DNA of 64,000 nucleotides, taken from the NCBI GenBank assembly GCA_030429545.1, contig JAUIFF010000011.1, forward strand, positions 232,113-296,112, written 5' to 3'. This stretch comes from Polyangia bacterium (GTDB lineage: Bacteria > Myxococcota_A > Polyangia > Nannocystales > Nannocystaceae). Of the stretch, positions 44,817 to 56,100 are shown piece by piece. The translations under genes and the position numbers were made by a program. Numbering within the stretch: the stretch's first letter is position 1; the number at the start of each line of letters is the position of its first letter. The notes below the pieces were generated by a model, which was given only the letters and a program-made list of their open reading frames with translations, was not told the origin of the DNA and ran no database searches.

Positions 44817-45734
44817 TCAGGTTCGCCGCTTGGGCACCGGCACGACGTCGCCATCGGCCACAGCCACGACATCGTCGTGAATCTTGCTGGCCTCCTCGAC
44901 AAACGGCTTGATCGACGGATACCGCTGCGAGAAGTGGGTGAGCACGAGTTTGCGGGCGCCGGCCTCCTTGGCGATCGTCGCCGCCTCCCCGGCCGTGAGG
45001 TGCCCGTGGGCACGGGCCTTGTCGGCATCGCGCTCCAAATAGGTCGACTCGCAGATCAGCATGTCGACACCGCGGGCGAGCTCGATCGCGTTGTTGCACA
45101 TGCGGGTGTCCATGACGAAGGCGACCGATTGCCCCGGTCGCGCGACACTGACATCGTCGAGGGCAACCTTCTTGCCGTCGACTTCGATCTCCCCGGCCTC
45201 CATCAGCTTGCGGACCATCGGGCCACGCACGCCGAATTCGGCCAGGCGCTTGGGTAACATCCGCCGCCCGTCGGCCTCCTGCAGGCGATAGCCCCAGGCT
45301 TCGACACTGTGACTCAACCGCAACGCCGACATCGACAGGTTTTTGGCGTCGTCCATGATCACCCCCGGGTCGCGGATTGGGTGCGGCACCACGGTCGCAA
45401 CATCGTGAAAAATCGAGGCCTTGCGCAACCGCTCGTAATACACCTGGCCCGACGCCGGGTAGTACACGTGGACCGGATGCGGCGCCCCATCGAGCGAGAT
45501 CCGCTGCGAAATCCCGGCCAGGCCGAGGCAGTGATCGCCGTGGAAGTGGGTAATACAGATCCGGGTGATCGCCGTTGAGGCCACGTTGGCGTACACCATT
45601 TGCCGCTGGGTACCCTCCCCAGGATCGAACAAGAACCCCTCGGCGTCCCACCTCAGCAGGTAACCGTTGTGGTTGCGGTAGCGAGTAGGCACCTGGCTGG
45701 CGGTGCCGAGGACGATCAGTTCGCGGGCGGACAT
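44817..45734 (-). CDS. rnz: Ribonuclease Z
   Basis: A 305-residue protein with the metallo-beta-lactamase signature T-H-F-H-G-D-H-C-L-G-L-A-G-I, the early L-G-T-A-S-Q-V-P-T-R, the P-G-E-G-T-Q-R block and the C-terminal L-T-H-F-S-Q-R-Y. Cleaves the 3' trailer of tRNA precursors. Length and motifs fit the short bacterial form. Confidence 0.96.
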   Translation of the reverse strand: MSARELIVLGTASQVPTRYRNHNGYLLRWDAEGFLFDPGEGTQRQMVYANVASTAITRICITHFHGDHCLGLAGISQRISLDGAPHPVHVYYPASGQVYYERLRKASIFHDVATVVPHPIRDPGVIMDDAKNLSMSALRLSHSVEAWGYRLQEADGRRMLPKRLAEFGVRGPMVRKLMEAGEIEVDGKKVALDDVSVARPGQSVAFVMDTRMCNNAIELARGVDMLICESTYLERDADKARAHGHLTAGEAATIAKEAGARKLVLTHFSQRYPSIKPFVEEASKIHDDVVAVADGDVVPVPKRRT

Positions 45735-45957
45735 GGATAAACCGAAGTTCGGCCCGTGTAACAGAACATTGCTCCGCCCGCTAGCTGCCCGCAGGTGGCA
45801 TCGAGCTATTTCGCAACAACCTCAAAAACGGGATAGCACCACCTAGGGCCCATAAGGGAGCACTTTGTCTAGGCCGGCCACGACTCGCACCACTCGAGTT
45901 GCGCGTCCTCGAGTGGATATTTGGGGGCGGATCGCGATAGAACCTGTTTGAGCCCCT

Positions 45958-47049
45958 ATGCGCGTACCTGCATCCCTCGCCACACTCGCGATTGTCGCCG
46001 GCCTCACACTCGGTTGCAGCAAATCGAACCTCGTCGAGTTGCAACTTTCCCCATGCGAGTTTCCGATGTCGGAGATCGCCAGCGTGACGCTCGTGATCAA
46101 CGCCTACGACATGGCCGGCGAGAGCGTGGGCGGGACGCTGACCAAGGACTTTCAAATTACCGACCAGTCGGTGTTTAGCGATGGCTATGCGACCGTCGGC
46201 TATCGCCGTGCTCCCGGTGCGCGGACGGCGGATATCGAAGTCGTGTGGCATGCGACCTCTGGTGCCGAGCAACTTCAGGAGTACTCGAACCTTTCGATCC
46301 CCAACCCCGGTGATTCGCTGCCGTTGTCGGGCACCTGCTCGCAGGTCGATGGCACCGACACGGAAACCGACACCGAGACCGACACGGAGACGACCGGCGA
46401 ATCCGATACCGAAATGCCCACCACCGACGGTAGCGAAAGCGAAACCACCACCGTTGGCGAGACCGAGACCGAAACCGAGTCGGATACCGACACCGAAACC
46501 GATAGCGAGACGACGGGCTCCGACACCGAGACCGACAGCGAAACCACCGACACGGATACCGACACGGATACCGACACGGATACCGACACGGATACCGATA
46601 CCGATACCGGCGGGGAGGAGGAGCCTGTCCCCGGGGTCACCTGTGATCCTAACGGGCACTACGGCGAGAACTACTTCTGTTACACCAAAGGTCCCGGCAC
46701 CATCGGCAAGGTGTTTCAGTGCGTGCAATCGGGGCAAAATTACATTTGGGACGACATCACCGGCAATATTTGCTCGGCTGCATGCGAGGCACCGGCGTTT
46801 GACAACCTCGTCAGCCCAGTTGTTGCCGGGTGTAGCGGCAACGGGGCCGAGGGCACGGACACATGGGATTGTATGTGCAAGGAAACCGCGATGGGCGAGA
46901 CCTGCGAGGATACCATCACCGGATGCAACGGCATGGTCCTACGCATGTGCATCGAAGGTATCCTCCACCAGTCGCCATGCTCGCTAAGCGACTGCCTCGA
47001 GTTTCCCGAGGGACCTGTCTGCTCCCCCAATCCGACCCCGCCGTTTTAG
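45958..47049 (+). CDS. Lipoprotein with Thr-Asp/Glu repeat linker and Cys-rich C-terminal domain
   Basis: A 363-residue protein with lipobox T-L-G-C (Cys20). Residues 21-130 form a small beta-rich domain. Residues about 132-222 are an extreme low-complexity linker of T-D, T-E and T-D-T repeats, encoded by tandem 6- and 12-bp repeats. The C-terminal domain (225-363) holds about 14 Cys (e.g. C-D-P-N-G-H-Y-G-E-N-Y-F-C, W-D-C-M-C-K), pointing to a disulphide-stabilised extracellular module. The linker is typical of Nannocystaceae secreted proteins and probably projects the domain from the surface. Function unknown. Confidence 0.85.
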   Translation: MRVPASLATLAIVAGLTLGCSKSNLVELQLSPCEFPMSEIASVTLVINAYDMAGESVGGTLTKDFQITDQSVFSDGYATVGYRRAPGARTADIEVVWHATSGAEQLQEYSNLSIPNPGDSLPLSGTCSQVDGTDTETDTETDTETTGESDTEMPTTDGSESETTTVGETETETESDTDTETDSETTGSDTETDSETTDTDTDTDTDTDTDTDTDTDTGGEEEPVPGVTCDPNGHYGENYFCYTKGPGTIGKVFQCVQSGQNYIWDDITGNICSAACEAPAFDNLVSPVVAGCSGNGAEGTDTWDCMCKETAMGETCEDTITGCNGMVLRMCIEGILHQSPCSLSDCLEFPEGPVCSPNPTPPF

Positions 47050-47061
47050 CCTAGGCAGGCC

Positions 47062-48729
47062 TTACAGCTGAAACACGTAGGCTGACTTGCGGCCCTCTTT
47101 CGCCGCGGGGAAGCGGATCTTGCTGACCTCGGCGACGATGCACCGACGAAAGTTTGGCGCGAGATTTTTTTGGGCAACGCGGACATCCTCGAGCTTGCCG
47201 CTTGGCAGGATCGAAAAACTGACCTGGACGGTCTCGCTGCCAAACGTGCCCTGACAGCGTTTGCTGAGTTTGGTTTGGGCACGCTTGAGCGTCTGTTTGA
47301 TCGCCCGGTCGGACAATCGCCGCGGCACGGATTTGGTTTTGTCGGGCTTGGGCTTGTCCTCGTTGACCCCATCGGTGGTCGCCTGCGCCATCGCACCGTC
47401 TGTCGGTTGTTGCCCCGTTCCCTCAGTGGTGGTCGCATCCGTTTCGCCAACCGGCGCGGACGTCCCCCCAAGCTGTTCACTGTCAGTACTCGACGGAGCT
47501 TCACCAGCCGATGTCCGGGCTTCGTCAAACGTGGGACTTTGCTCGCCGCCGGTCGAGCCACTCGCCACGGCTCGTTCGGGCCCTGCCTCGGGCGCGAGGA
47601 TGTTCCCGGCCACGATTTGGGCGTCGGCAGGAGTATTTGTATCCGCATCTTGACCCAGCAACACCACGGTCACAGCCGCCGCCACACCGGCGACAGCGAG
47701 CAGCGTTAGCGCCCACACCAGGCGGTTGCGCGGCGGGGCCGGCAGGAGCTCGTCGAGCGGGTCATCGGGGATCTTGGCGACCGCCGCGGCGAACTCTTCG
47801 ACCGTTTGAAAGCGATGCTCGCGACGCTTGGCCAGGGCGCGAAACACCAGGTCTTCGACCGCGCGGGAAATCTCGGGCACCTGCTTGCGCAGGGACGGCA
47901 CCGGTTCATTTATATGTAGATGCAAGACACCTAAAAACCCTCCGCCGCGAAATGGCGGATGGCCAACCAACATCTCAAACAACATCACCCCGACCGAGTA
48001 GATGTCGGCGCGGTGGTCGATCTCTAAGCCCATCGCCTGCTCGGGTGGCATGTAGGTCGCGGTCCCCATCACCACCCCGCTGCGGGTCATATCGACCTGG
48101 TCCATATGTTTGGACACCACCTTGGCCAGGCCAAAGTCGACCACCTTGATAAAGTCTTCACCACCTGCTCCACGGGACAGACGAAAGCAATTTTGCGGCT
48201 TCATGTCGCGATGGACAATGCCCTTTTCGTGGGCGGCCTTGAGCGCATCCAGAATCTGCAACACCACGGCCTTGGCCCGCGGCCACGCAAACCGACCCTC
48301 GCGCTTGAGCGTGGCGGCTAAGTCCTCGCCCTGGAGGTACTCCATGGTGAAAAATGGCACCCCCTCCGGGGTGTGGCCAAAGTCGGTAATATCGACAATG
48401 TTGGGGTGGTGAATCACCGAGGCCGCGCGTGCCTCCTGTAAAAACCGCTGGCGCAACTCGGATTCATTTGCAAATGCAACACCCGCGACTTTGATGGCCA
48501 CCTGTTTGCCGATTGTGGTGTGCTCCCCGAGATAGACCTCGGCCATGCCTCCGCGGCCAAGCGGGCGAATCACGCGGTAGCGGTCGGCCAGGATCTTGCC
48601 CTCGGGAAACGCATGGGTCGACCGCGGTTGCTCGCCCTCGGCTAGGGAGATCGTCGCCTCGAGCGAAATATCGCCTTCGCTTTGCACTCGAGTGGGTGCG
48701 AGTCCGAGGTTGGTCTTGCTATCCCCCAT
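47062..48729 (-). CDS. Ser/Thr protein kinase with AgmX/TonB-like C-terminal domain
   Basis: A 555-residue protein from the ATG at 48729. Kinase domain about 50-310: G-R-G-G-M-A-E-V-Y-L (P-loop), V-A-I-K-V-A (Lys), H-R-D-M-K-P-Q-N-C and D-F-G-L-A-K, with G-T-A-T-Y-M-P-P-E-Q in place of APE. One membrane segment near 340-362. The outside part starts with a Thr/Ser/Glu/Gly/Asp-rich linker and ends in a domain of about 85 residues (I-K-Q-T-L-K-R-A-Q, V-S-F-S-I-L-P-S-G-K-L-E-D-V-R-V and a penultimate R-K-S-A-Y-V-F-Q-L) resembling the C-terminal domain of AgmX/PglI proteins such as the GltG-like protein here. Linking a kinase to that domain suggests envelope sensing (inference). Confidence 0.9.
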   Translation of the reverse strand: MGDSKTNLGLAPTRVQSEGDISLEATISLAEGEQPRSTHAFPEGKILADRYRVIRPLGRGGMAEVYLGEHTTIGKQVAIKVAGVAFANESELRQRFLQEARAASVIHHPNIVDITDFGHTPEGVPFFTMEYLQGEDLAATLKREGRFAWPRAKAVVLQILDALKAAHEKGIVHRDMKPQNCFRLSRGAGGEDFIKVVDFGLAKVVSKHMDQVDMTRSGVVMGTATYMPPEQAMGLEIDHRADIYSVGVMLFEMLVGHPPFRGGGFLGVLHLHINEPVPSLRKQVPEISRAVEDLVFRALAKRREHRFQTVEEFAAAVAKIPDDPLDELLPAPPRNRLVWALTLLAVAGVAAAVTVVLLGQDADTNTPADAQIVAGNILAPEAGPERAVASGSTGGEQSPTFDEARTSAGEAPSSTDSEQLGGTSAPVGETDATTTEGTGQQPTDGAMAQATTDGVNEDKPKPDKTKSVPRRLSDRAIKQTLKRAQTKLSKRCQGTFGSETVQVSFSILPSGKLEDVRVAQKNLAPNFRRCIVAEVSKIRFPAAKEGRKSAYVFQL

Positions 48730-48941
48730 CGTGATGCTCCGGTCGCATCGCCTGGCGAACCCATGTGACATACACCGACATTGCGCCCGACTATTTAATG
48801 GTACCGCAGATATCAGGTTTGGCTGCGAACTCCGTCACAGACCGAAGCTCGCAAAATGGGGGCGCGGTCTTCCACCCGCCGCTAACGACGATCATCCGCT
48901 ACCATCAACGTGTGACGGGTTTGGCGATCCTGCGCAGGCGG

Positions 48942-49790
<849 letters not shown>

Positions 49791-49995
49791 CCGACTGGGC
49801 GAAACGTCTTAAAGGGAGTCCCGCCGGGCTTAGGGCCATAGGTCCGGCGGTTGATGCCGCTGCAACGAGTAGGTGGTTTTAGCTGCCACATCAATTTTCG
49901 CTCGTCTGGATCATATGTGTCGCGATGAATTGCCGACGGACCGCCACGCTGGCCGCATATCAGGATAAACTGCCATCGACCTAGCGGGCCGAACG

Positions 49996-51726
49996 ATGAC
50001 CGAGCAAGACAAAGCGGAACATCCGGAACAGACGGCACCGTCGTCGCTGGCGGCTGCACCTGCTGCAGTGCTGGATGCAATCAACGATATCGTTGTCGTG
50101 TGTGACAGCAACGGCCGTATCCAACAGTTTAGTGAGAACCTGTGCCGGCTCACCGGTGTTTCGCGCGAACAACTACGCGGACAGGAACTGGCGCTACACG
50201 ACGTTCAATTGGCCGAACCCCAGGCGTGGCGGGCAATTGGTGAGGAGCTCGACAGCCGCGGCCAAGTCCGACGCGTCGGCGGTCTGCGGCAACCCGATGG
50301 TTCGACCATTCGCATCGAGTGGCTGGTGCGCCGGGTACTCGAGGGACAACGCGTCTACGACGTGTGGAGTGCCCGCGCGGCATCTCCGGGGGCACCGGCT
50401 GAGCTTCGCCACCTCGAACAGGAGCGTGGGCAACTCGCCCGTGTGGCCGACGAACGGGCCCGCGAGCTCCAGCGAATCAACGGTGAGTTGGAGCAGGCAC
50501 TGCGGGCCAAAGACGACTTCTTTGCCGGTATTAGCCACGAGTTTCGAACGCCGCTCAACGCCATTTTGGGGCTCAGCGAAGCTCTCTTAGAGGAGCTACA
50601 CGGGCCCCTCAACCCGGGTCAAACCGAGTACATCAGCGGCATCGTCGAAAGCGGTCGTCACCTGCTTTCGCTGATCAACGACATCCTCGATATTTCCCGC
50701 TACCGCGCCGGTGGCATGGAACTCGACACCGCGCCAGTGGCCCTGCGCGAGGTCTACGAGGCCAGCATCCGCATGGTGCGGCCGGCCATCAAGGCCAAGA
50801 AACTGTCCTTTAGCATCAAGGACGACGAAAGTGTCACGACCCTGGTGGTCGACGAGCGACGCCTTCGCCAGATGCTTGTCAACCTACTTGCAAATGCATG
50901 TAAATTCACCCCCGAGGGCGGCTCGCTCGGGCTCGAGGTCCTTGGCGACCAAAAGCGCCAGGAGGTCACGCTAACGGTTTGGGACACGGGTGTCGGCATT
51001 CCGTCCGACCAAATCGACCGGTTGTTCAAGCCGTTTGTCCAACTCGAAAGCGGACTTTCCAACGCCCAACCCGGCACTGGCCTCGGTCTCTCACTGGTGT
51101 TGGCGATGGCCGAACTTCACGGCGGCTCGGTCCGGGTCGACAGTGAACTCGGCCGCGGCAGTCGGTTTACGATCACCCTGCCCTGGAGTGGTTCCAACCT
51201 CGGCAAGCAGCCGTCCAAACCCGAGCTCACGCCCAACTGGGACGCACAGTCGTTTACCGGGCAGACCCTGACCGAGGACAACCCAATGATCAACGCCGCC
51301 GAGATCGTGGCGTTGGCCCGGCAGGCCGCCAGTGGCAACCTCACCAAACGCAAGCCCAGTGTCCTGGTGGTCGACGACAACGAGGCCAACCTACGGATGC
51401 TCGGGGATTACTTGCCACTACATGGGTTTCAGGTGTTCACCGCGCGCAACGGTGAAGAGGGCTACAACAAGGCACTGATGCGGCGACCGGGTGTCATTTT
51501 GCTCGACATCAAGATGCCCGGACTCAGCGGCCTCGATGTCATCGCCCACCTGCGGCGCCGCTCCGAAACCGCGGCAATCCCAGTGGTCGTGGTCACGGCT
51601 CTAGCCCTGCCAAGTGACCGACGTCGTTGCATCGCGGCCGGTGCGACCCACTTCTTTAGCAAGCCGGTTCGCCTAGGCAAGCTGTTGGCAACCATCAAAA
51701 AGTTGTCGCCGCCGATTTTGGACTGA
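49996..51726 (+). CDS. Soluble hybrid sensor histidine kinase (PAS-HisKA-HATPase-REC)
   Basis: A 576-residue protein without membrane segments. PAS domain about 25-135 (A-I-N-D-I-V-V-V-C-D-S-N-G-R-I), coiled coil, HisKA with G-I-S-H-E-F-R-T-P-L-N (phospho-acceptor His near 180), HATPase (N-L-L-A-N-A-C-K-F-T-P, D-T-G-V-G-I-P, G-T-G-L-G-L-S-L) and a C-terminal receiver domain from about 450 (V-L-V-V-D-D-N-E-A-N, then L-L-D-I-K-M-P-G-L with the phospho-acceptor Asp near 503, and F-S-K-P-V). All catalytic residues are present. A cytoplasmic signal sensor whose output goes through an unseen partner. Single gene followed by twin terminators. Confidence 0.95.
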   Translation: MTEQDKAEHPEQTAPSSLAAAPAAVLDAINDIVVVCDSNGRIQQFSENLCRLTGVSREQLRGQELALHDVQLAEPQAWRAIGEELDSRGQVRRVGGLRQPDGSTIRIEWLVRRVLEGQRVYDVWSARAASPGAPAELRHLEQERGQLARVADERARELQRINGELEQALRAKDDFFAGISHEFRTPLNAILGLSEALLEELHGPLNPGQTEYISGIVESGRHLLSLINDILDISRYRAGGMELDTAPVALREVYEASIRMVRPAIKAKKLSFSIKDDESVTTLVVDERRLRQMLVNLLANACKFTPEGGSLGLEVLGDQKRQEVTLTVWDTGVGIPSDQIDRLFKPFVQLESGLSNAQPGTGLGLSLVLAMAELHGGSVRVDSELGRGSRFTITLPWSGSNLGKQPSKPELTPNWDAQSFTGQTLTEDNPMINAAEIVALARQAASGNLTKRKPSVLVVDDNEANLRMLGDYLPLHGFQVFTARNGEEGYNKALMRRPGVILLDIKMPGLSGLDVIAHLRRRSETAAIPVVVVTALALPSDRRRCIAAGATHFFSKPVRLGKLLATIKKLSPPILD

Positions 51727-51744
51727 CCGCGGCGAGTCCATTTC

Positions 51745-51828
51745 GTGTACACACATAAAACTGGGCTGCCTAAGCAGCCATTTCCGTGTACGCACACACA
51801 AAAAAGGGCTGCCTAAGCAGCCCTTTTT
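51745..51828. terminator. Duplicated terminator hairpins
   Basis: Two tandem copies share GTGTAC(A/G)CACACA and the stem GGCTGC-CTAA-GCAGCC (about 51764-51779 and 51802-51827). The second has a longer stem with A/T runs on both sides, so it can terminate both the plus kinase gene and the convergent lipoprotein gene. Confidence 0.85.
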
Positions 51829-51851
51829 CGTCCGACGAAACTAGTTGTCGA

Positions 51852-53027
51852 CTAGTCATCGTCGTTGTCGTCGTCGTCATCGTCGTCGTCGTCGTACTCA
51901 CTGGTGAGCTCAAACCGGGTCGTCATGAGCGAGCGGTTTTTCTTCATCGTGCCGCAGTTTTTCTTCTTGGCGATATCGTCGAAACAACTCGGGAGGTCGT
52001 CCTCTTCCTGCAGCATCAGTGCCCGCAGGTTGTCGGTGATACAAAACGCGCCGTCGGGGTTCCACTCGGCCTCGACATCCCAGTCAGACTCGAACTCTTG
52101 GATCCGCGGGGTGAGTTTGTCACCTATGTCGATCAGCGTGCCGTTGATCGTGTGGGGTACACCGTCACCGCAGTAGTCGGCACGTGCCATCCGCGTACAG
52201 GCCTGGTGGTAGTCGCGCAGACTCACCTCTTCGCACACGACGATTTTTTTGGACTTCCACTTCCACTTCCACCAATCCCACGTCCAAACCTTCTTCTTTT
52301 TACAGACTTCGGAGGTCTCCCACGGGACGTATCCCCAACTTACGCACTTACCCAAGGCGCCATCGGGGCACGCAAACGTAATGCCGTGCTCATCCTCGCT
52401 GCGGTCGCCCGTTTCGGGGTCCCAAATCCCGTTGATCGGAACCGCAGGGGCCGGCTCACCCTCGGTGTCGATACACAACGGTGCCCACTGGAGGGTCTCG
52501 GGGTCCTGGAGCTGAATCGTGTACTCGAGCACGTCGGGGTTGTTGGCACTCGGGGCGATGTCGTCGATCCGCATGCTGATCGGCTGGGTGATGACCTCAC
52601 CATCGACGTCGCGGCTAAACTCGAAGTTGAGCTGCGCACCGATAAAGTCGGTTCCATGCATCTGCAACTCTTGGCCGTCGACCGTCAACGTGGCCGAAAG
52701 TTCGCCGTTGGTCAGGTTCATGCCATGGAGCGTTTCACCCTGTAAGAACGTCCCCTGCAGAAAGATCCCTTGGAGGAAGGTCCCCTGTAAGAAGATCCCT
52801 TGAAGGAAGGTCCCCTGCAAAAACGTCCCTTGCAAAAACGTCCCTTGCAAAAACGTTCCTTGGAGGAAGGTCCCCTGCAAAAAGATGCCATTACTGGCAG
52901 TCCCATTAATCTCAACATCATTGCCATTAAGCCCACGAAACTTGGACTCATCGGTCGAGTTGATACCGCTGTAGCAACCGGTCGCTAGCAAACAGGAGAG
53001 GGCGATAACACCAGACCGAACGCGCAT
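51852..53027 (-). CDS. ADYC-domain lipoprotein with FLQG pentapeptide array and poly-Asp tail
   Basis: A 391-residue protein, lipobox A-T-G-C (Cys18). Residues about 46-95 contain ten consecutive F-L-Q-G(T/I) pentapeptides, a solenoid-like pentapeptide array encoded by 15-bp DNA repeats. The middle has E-T-L-H-G-M-N-L and beta-rich text. A Trp/Lys-rich basic stretch lies at about 255-270, and A-D-Y-C-G-D-G-V-P-H is the ADYC signature of a myxobacterial domain family. The C-terminus is a run of Asp (D x9, N, D x3). Exported, probably on the surface. The function of ADYC proteins is unknown to me. Confidence 0.88.
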   Translation of the reverse strand: MRVRSGVIALSCLLATGCYSGINSTDESKFRGLNGNDVEINGTASNGIFLQGTFLQGTFLQGTFLQGTFLQGTFLQGIFLQGTFLQGIFLQGTFLQGETLHGMNLTNGELSATLTVDGQELQMHGTDFIGAQLNFEFSRDVDGEVITQPISMRIDDIAPSANNPDVLEYTIQLQDPETLQWAPLCIDTEGEPAPAVPINGIWDPETGDRSEDEHGITFACPDGALGKCVSWGYVPWETSEVCKKKKVWTWDWWKWKWKSKKIVVCEEVSLRDYHQACTRMARADYCGDGVPHTINGTLIDIGDKLTPRIQEFESDWDVEAEWNPDGAFCITDNLRALMLQEEDDLPSCFDDIAKKKNCGTMKKNRSLMTTRFELTSEYDDDDDDDDDNDDD

Positions 53028-53167
53028 GCCCTATTTATGTACAGGAATCGTGCCAACTTCACGGATCATTGTTCAGCGGACTTATCTCACAGGCCATGCA
53101 GATATCGCATTGCATTTTGCAGAGGCTATGCAGAAGCTGCGCAGCAAAATCTGCAGTTGCGCGAAAA

Positions 53168-56100
53168 CTACTTCCAAGTCGCGCACACCCGCAGTCCAAG
53201 GTCGGACCAAGACGTATGTTCGGCTTGTAGGGGTTGGCGGTTTATCGATATCGCAGCTAAATTTGGCATCGAGTATCCCCCTCCCCGCGCAACATATTTC
53301 GCATCCTGTTGCACGCCGTGGACCCACTCCCAAACGTTGCCGGCGAGATCATCCACGCCCATCGGACTGCGAGACTGCGCGTAGCGTCCGACTTCGTCGG
53401 TACCGAGGTCGCCAGCGCGCTGGTTGTGGGTGCGGTCGAAGTTGGCCTCGCCGGGCTGCAACGTGTCGCCGGCGGGAAACAGGCGATAGTCGGCGCCCCG
53501 GGCCGCGCGTTCCCACTCGATCTCGGAACACATCCTTGCACCTGCAAGCTTCCCGCTGCTGTCCAACCACTTTAAAAACGCCTCCGACTTTTGCTCGTCG
53601 ACGCCACCAATCGGCATCTGGCGCCAGTCTTGACGATCGTCGGGGCGCCTGGGATAGGCGACCTTCTCCCCCTCCTTGGCGACGATTTTCTGCCCTTCGA
53701 TCGTCATTGTGATCTGCCATGTGCCCGACGCCATCCGCTCGAGCTCAACCCCCGGGCGAAACGAGTCCCCGGGGTTGGTCGGGAGGTAGCTCGCTCGCTC
53801 CTCGTCGGGGAGGGCATCGAGAAACTCGATCCACTCGGCGTAGGTCACCTCATGGCGGCCGATCAGATAGGCCCCGGTTTCGACCTCGTGGGCCGGCACG
53901 GCGTTGTAGAAATTCTTGCGCATGCCCTCATCCCCGGGACAGCCATAAAATGAACGCCCCGCAGGTATATACACATACCCTGGGGGCACGTCGTCGACCC
54001 GCGGAATCTCGAACTCGACCGCCCGCTCCTGACCTCGGTGTATGTACACTGGATACGAGATATCGACATGGTCGGCGGCGGCAAACGACAACACGTGACT
54101 GCCGGGCTCGAGCTCGAGGCCCGTGAGCGGGGTGCTGCCCAGGCTGCGGGCCTCCCCGAGCTGATAGCTCCCCTCCGGGCCACGGGTGTACGAGCGCAGG
54201 GTGACCTCTGCGGCGGTGGAGGTTGAAACAGCGAGTTTACCCGGGGCAAACCACGTGGCGATCCGCGAGCCGTCGCGGTCGTACAGCCGCAGGCGCTCGA
54301 TCATTTCGTCACGCTGGGAGCGATTGAAGCGGTTGTCAAAAAACCGTGCCCGCGCATAAAGTGCATCTGCAAGTAGATCGGAGGCATCCACGCGGTCGGG
54401 GTTGAGCCGGATCGCGGTCTCTAGCTCCTGGGTCGAGGTTTTGAGCTTGGGTTCGAGGGCCCCGGCGAGCTTGCGGGCCTGGGCCCACAACTCCTCGCCC
54501 TTGGCCATGTCCTGGCCATCGAATGCCGTAAATGCTTGCTGCTGCAAGTTCTCGACCTCATCGAGCGAGGCCTGGGCCGAGTTTAGGGCTTCAACCGCAA
54601 TCGCCACGTGCTCGTCGATCTTGCGCTCGAGCTCAAACCGCGCCTGCAACTGAAATCCGACGTAGGTCAACACCGCAAGTACTGGCACCGACAACAGCGC
54701 AATTCGCCGACGCCACACCCGACGCCGGTGGGCCGACCAAGATGCAGATACAAAATCCCGCTCGCGAGGGGCGAGGGATGCTTCTTCCAAGCCGCTGGCC
54801 TCCTCGAGCTGCTGGTGAGACCACAACACGGTGGGGCTGCGTTGGAGGCGATCCCAGTCGCGGGCCGCGATCTCGAGTCGACGGCGAATCTCACGATTTT
54901 CACGTTCCTCGTCGAGCCAGGTCAGCAGGGTCTTCCACCCGCGGATCAGCGCTTCGTGGGCAATCTCGTAGATCGTGCCCTCGTCGGTCTCGCGGGCGAC
55001 GACAAGCCGCCCCGACACCAGGGCCTCAAGCGCGGTTCGACCGGCGTCGTCACCTGCGATCAACTCATCCTCGAGCAGGCTTGCCCGGGTTTCTTCGATC
55101 GTCACCAAGCGCATCAACAGGCGTTTGGCCGCGGCCCGCTGGGTTGGCAACAGGCGGGCGAGCATGTCGTCGGCATGGCGGGCGAGCGCCCCGGTCACGC
55201 CGCCGATCTGTTCGAGCGCCACCCTCGTGATGACCCGTTGATCGACATCTCGGACCTCCCACAACTCGGCGAGGGCGAACTGCAACAGCGGCAACGAGCC
55301 GCGAATGCCCTCATCGACCAACTCATCAATGACGTCCTCAGGGGTAAAGGTGACCTGGCGCAGCCCCGCCGGGCCGACGATGGCTCGCCGCATGCTCTCC
55401 GGCGACATCGGCCGCAGCAAAAACACGGCCTCTTCGATCTCGGCACCGAGGCTTTCGATCTGCGCAACCCGGGTGAGGAAGTCACCGCGAACCGTCGCCA
55501 AGAGTTTGACGCCCGGAATGCCGGCAGCGATCTGCGAGATGATGGCACCAACAATGTTGGCCTCGTCCGGGTCGGAGATCGTCACCAACTCTTCGAACTG
55601 GTCGATAAAGATGACCTTGCCGCGATCGCGCCCGAGCTTTCGCCGCAGGATCCGGCTCAAGAGCGCCGGGTCCTCGGTAATCTCATTGCGAAAACTTGAT
55701 TCTGCATCGAACTCGAGGCCCGACTCGATCGCCGACAGCAGGGCGTACAGCGGGTGCCGTCCCGGAACCAGCCGTGCGCTGGACCAGGTCCGTCCCTGGG
55801 CGAGCGCCCCCTCCGCGATTTGTGGCATCACCCCGGCGCGACACAGCGAAGACTTGCCGACACCAGAATCGCCGGCGACCAGCACAAATGCGTCGGACCG
55901 CAGGCGCTCGACCACCGAAGTAATCTCGATTTCACGGCCAAAAAACATCGACCGGTGTTCGGCATCAAAGGCTCGCAGACCGCGGTAGGGGTTGCCCTGC
56001 GGAATGTTTTGGGGTTGCGCCTCGGCCATCGTAATCAGCTCGAGGGCGTTGCGCAGCTCCTCACCCGAACGGTAGCGATCGGCCGGGTCGAAGCGTAGGC

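Noticed and set aside
45781..46737. A Gly-rich minus-strand frame of 318 residues.
   Set aside because: It is the antisense of the Thr-Asp/Glu linker gene; its V-G-I-R repeats reflect the DNA repeats only.
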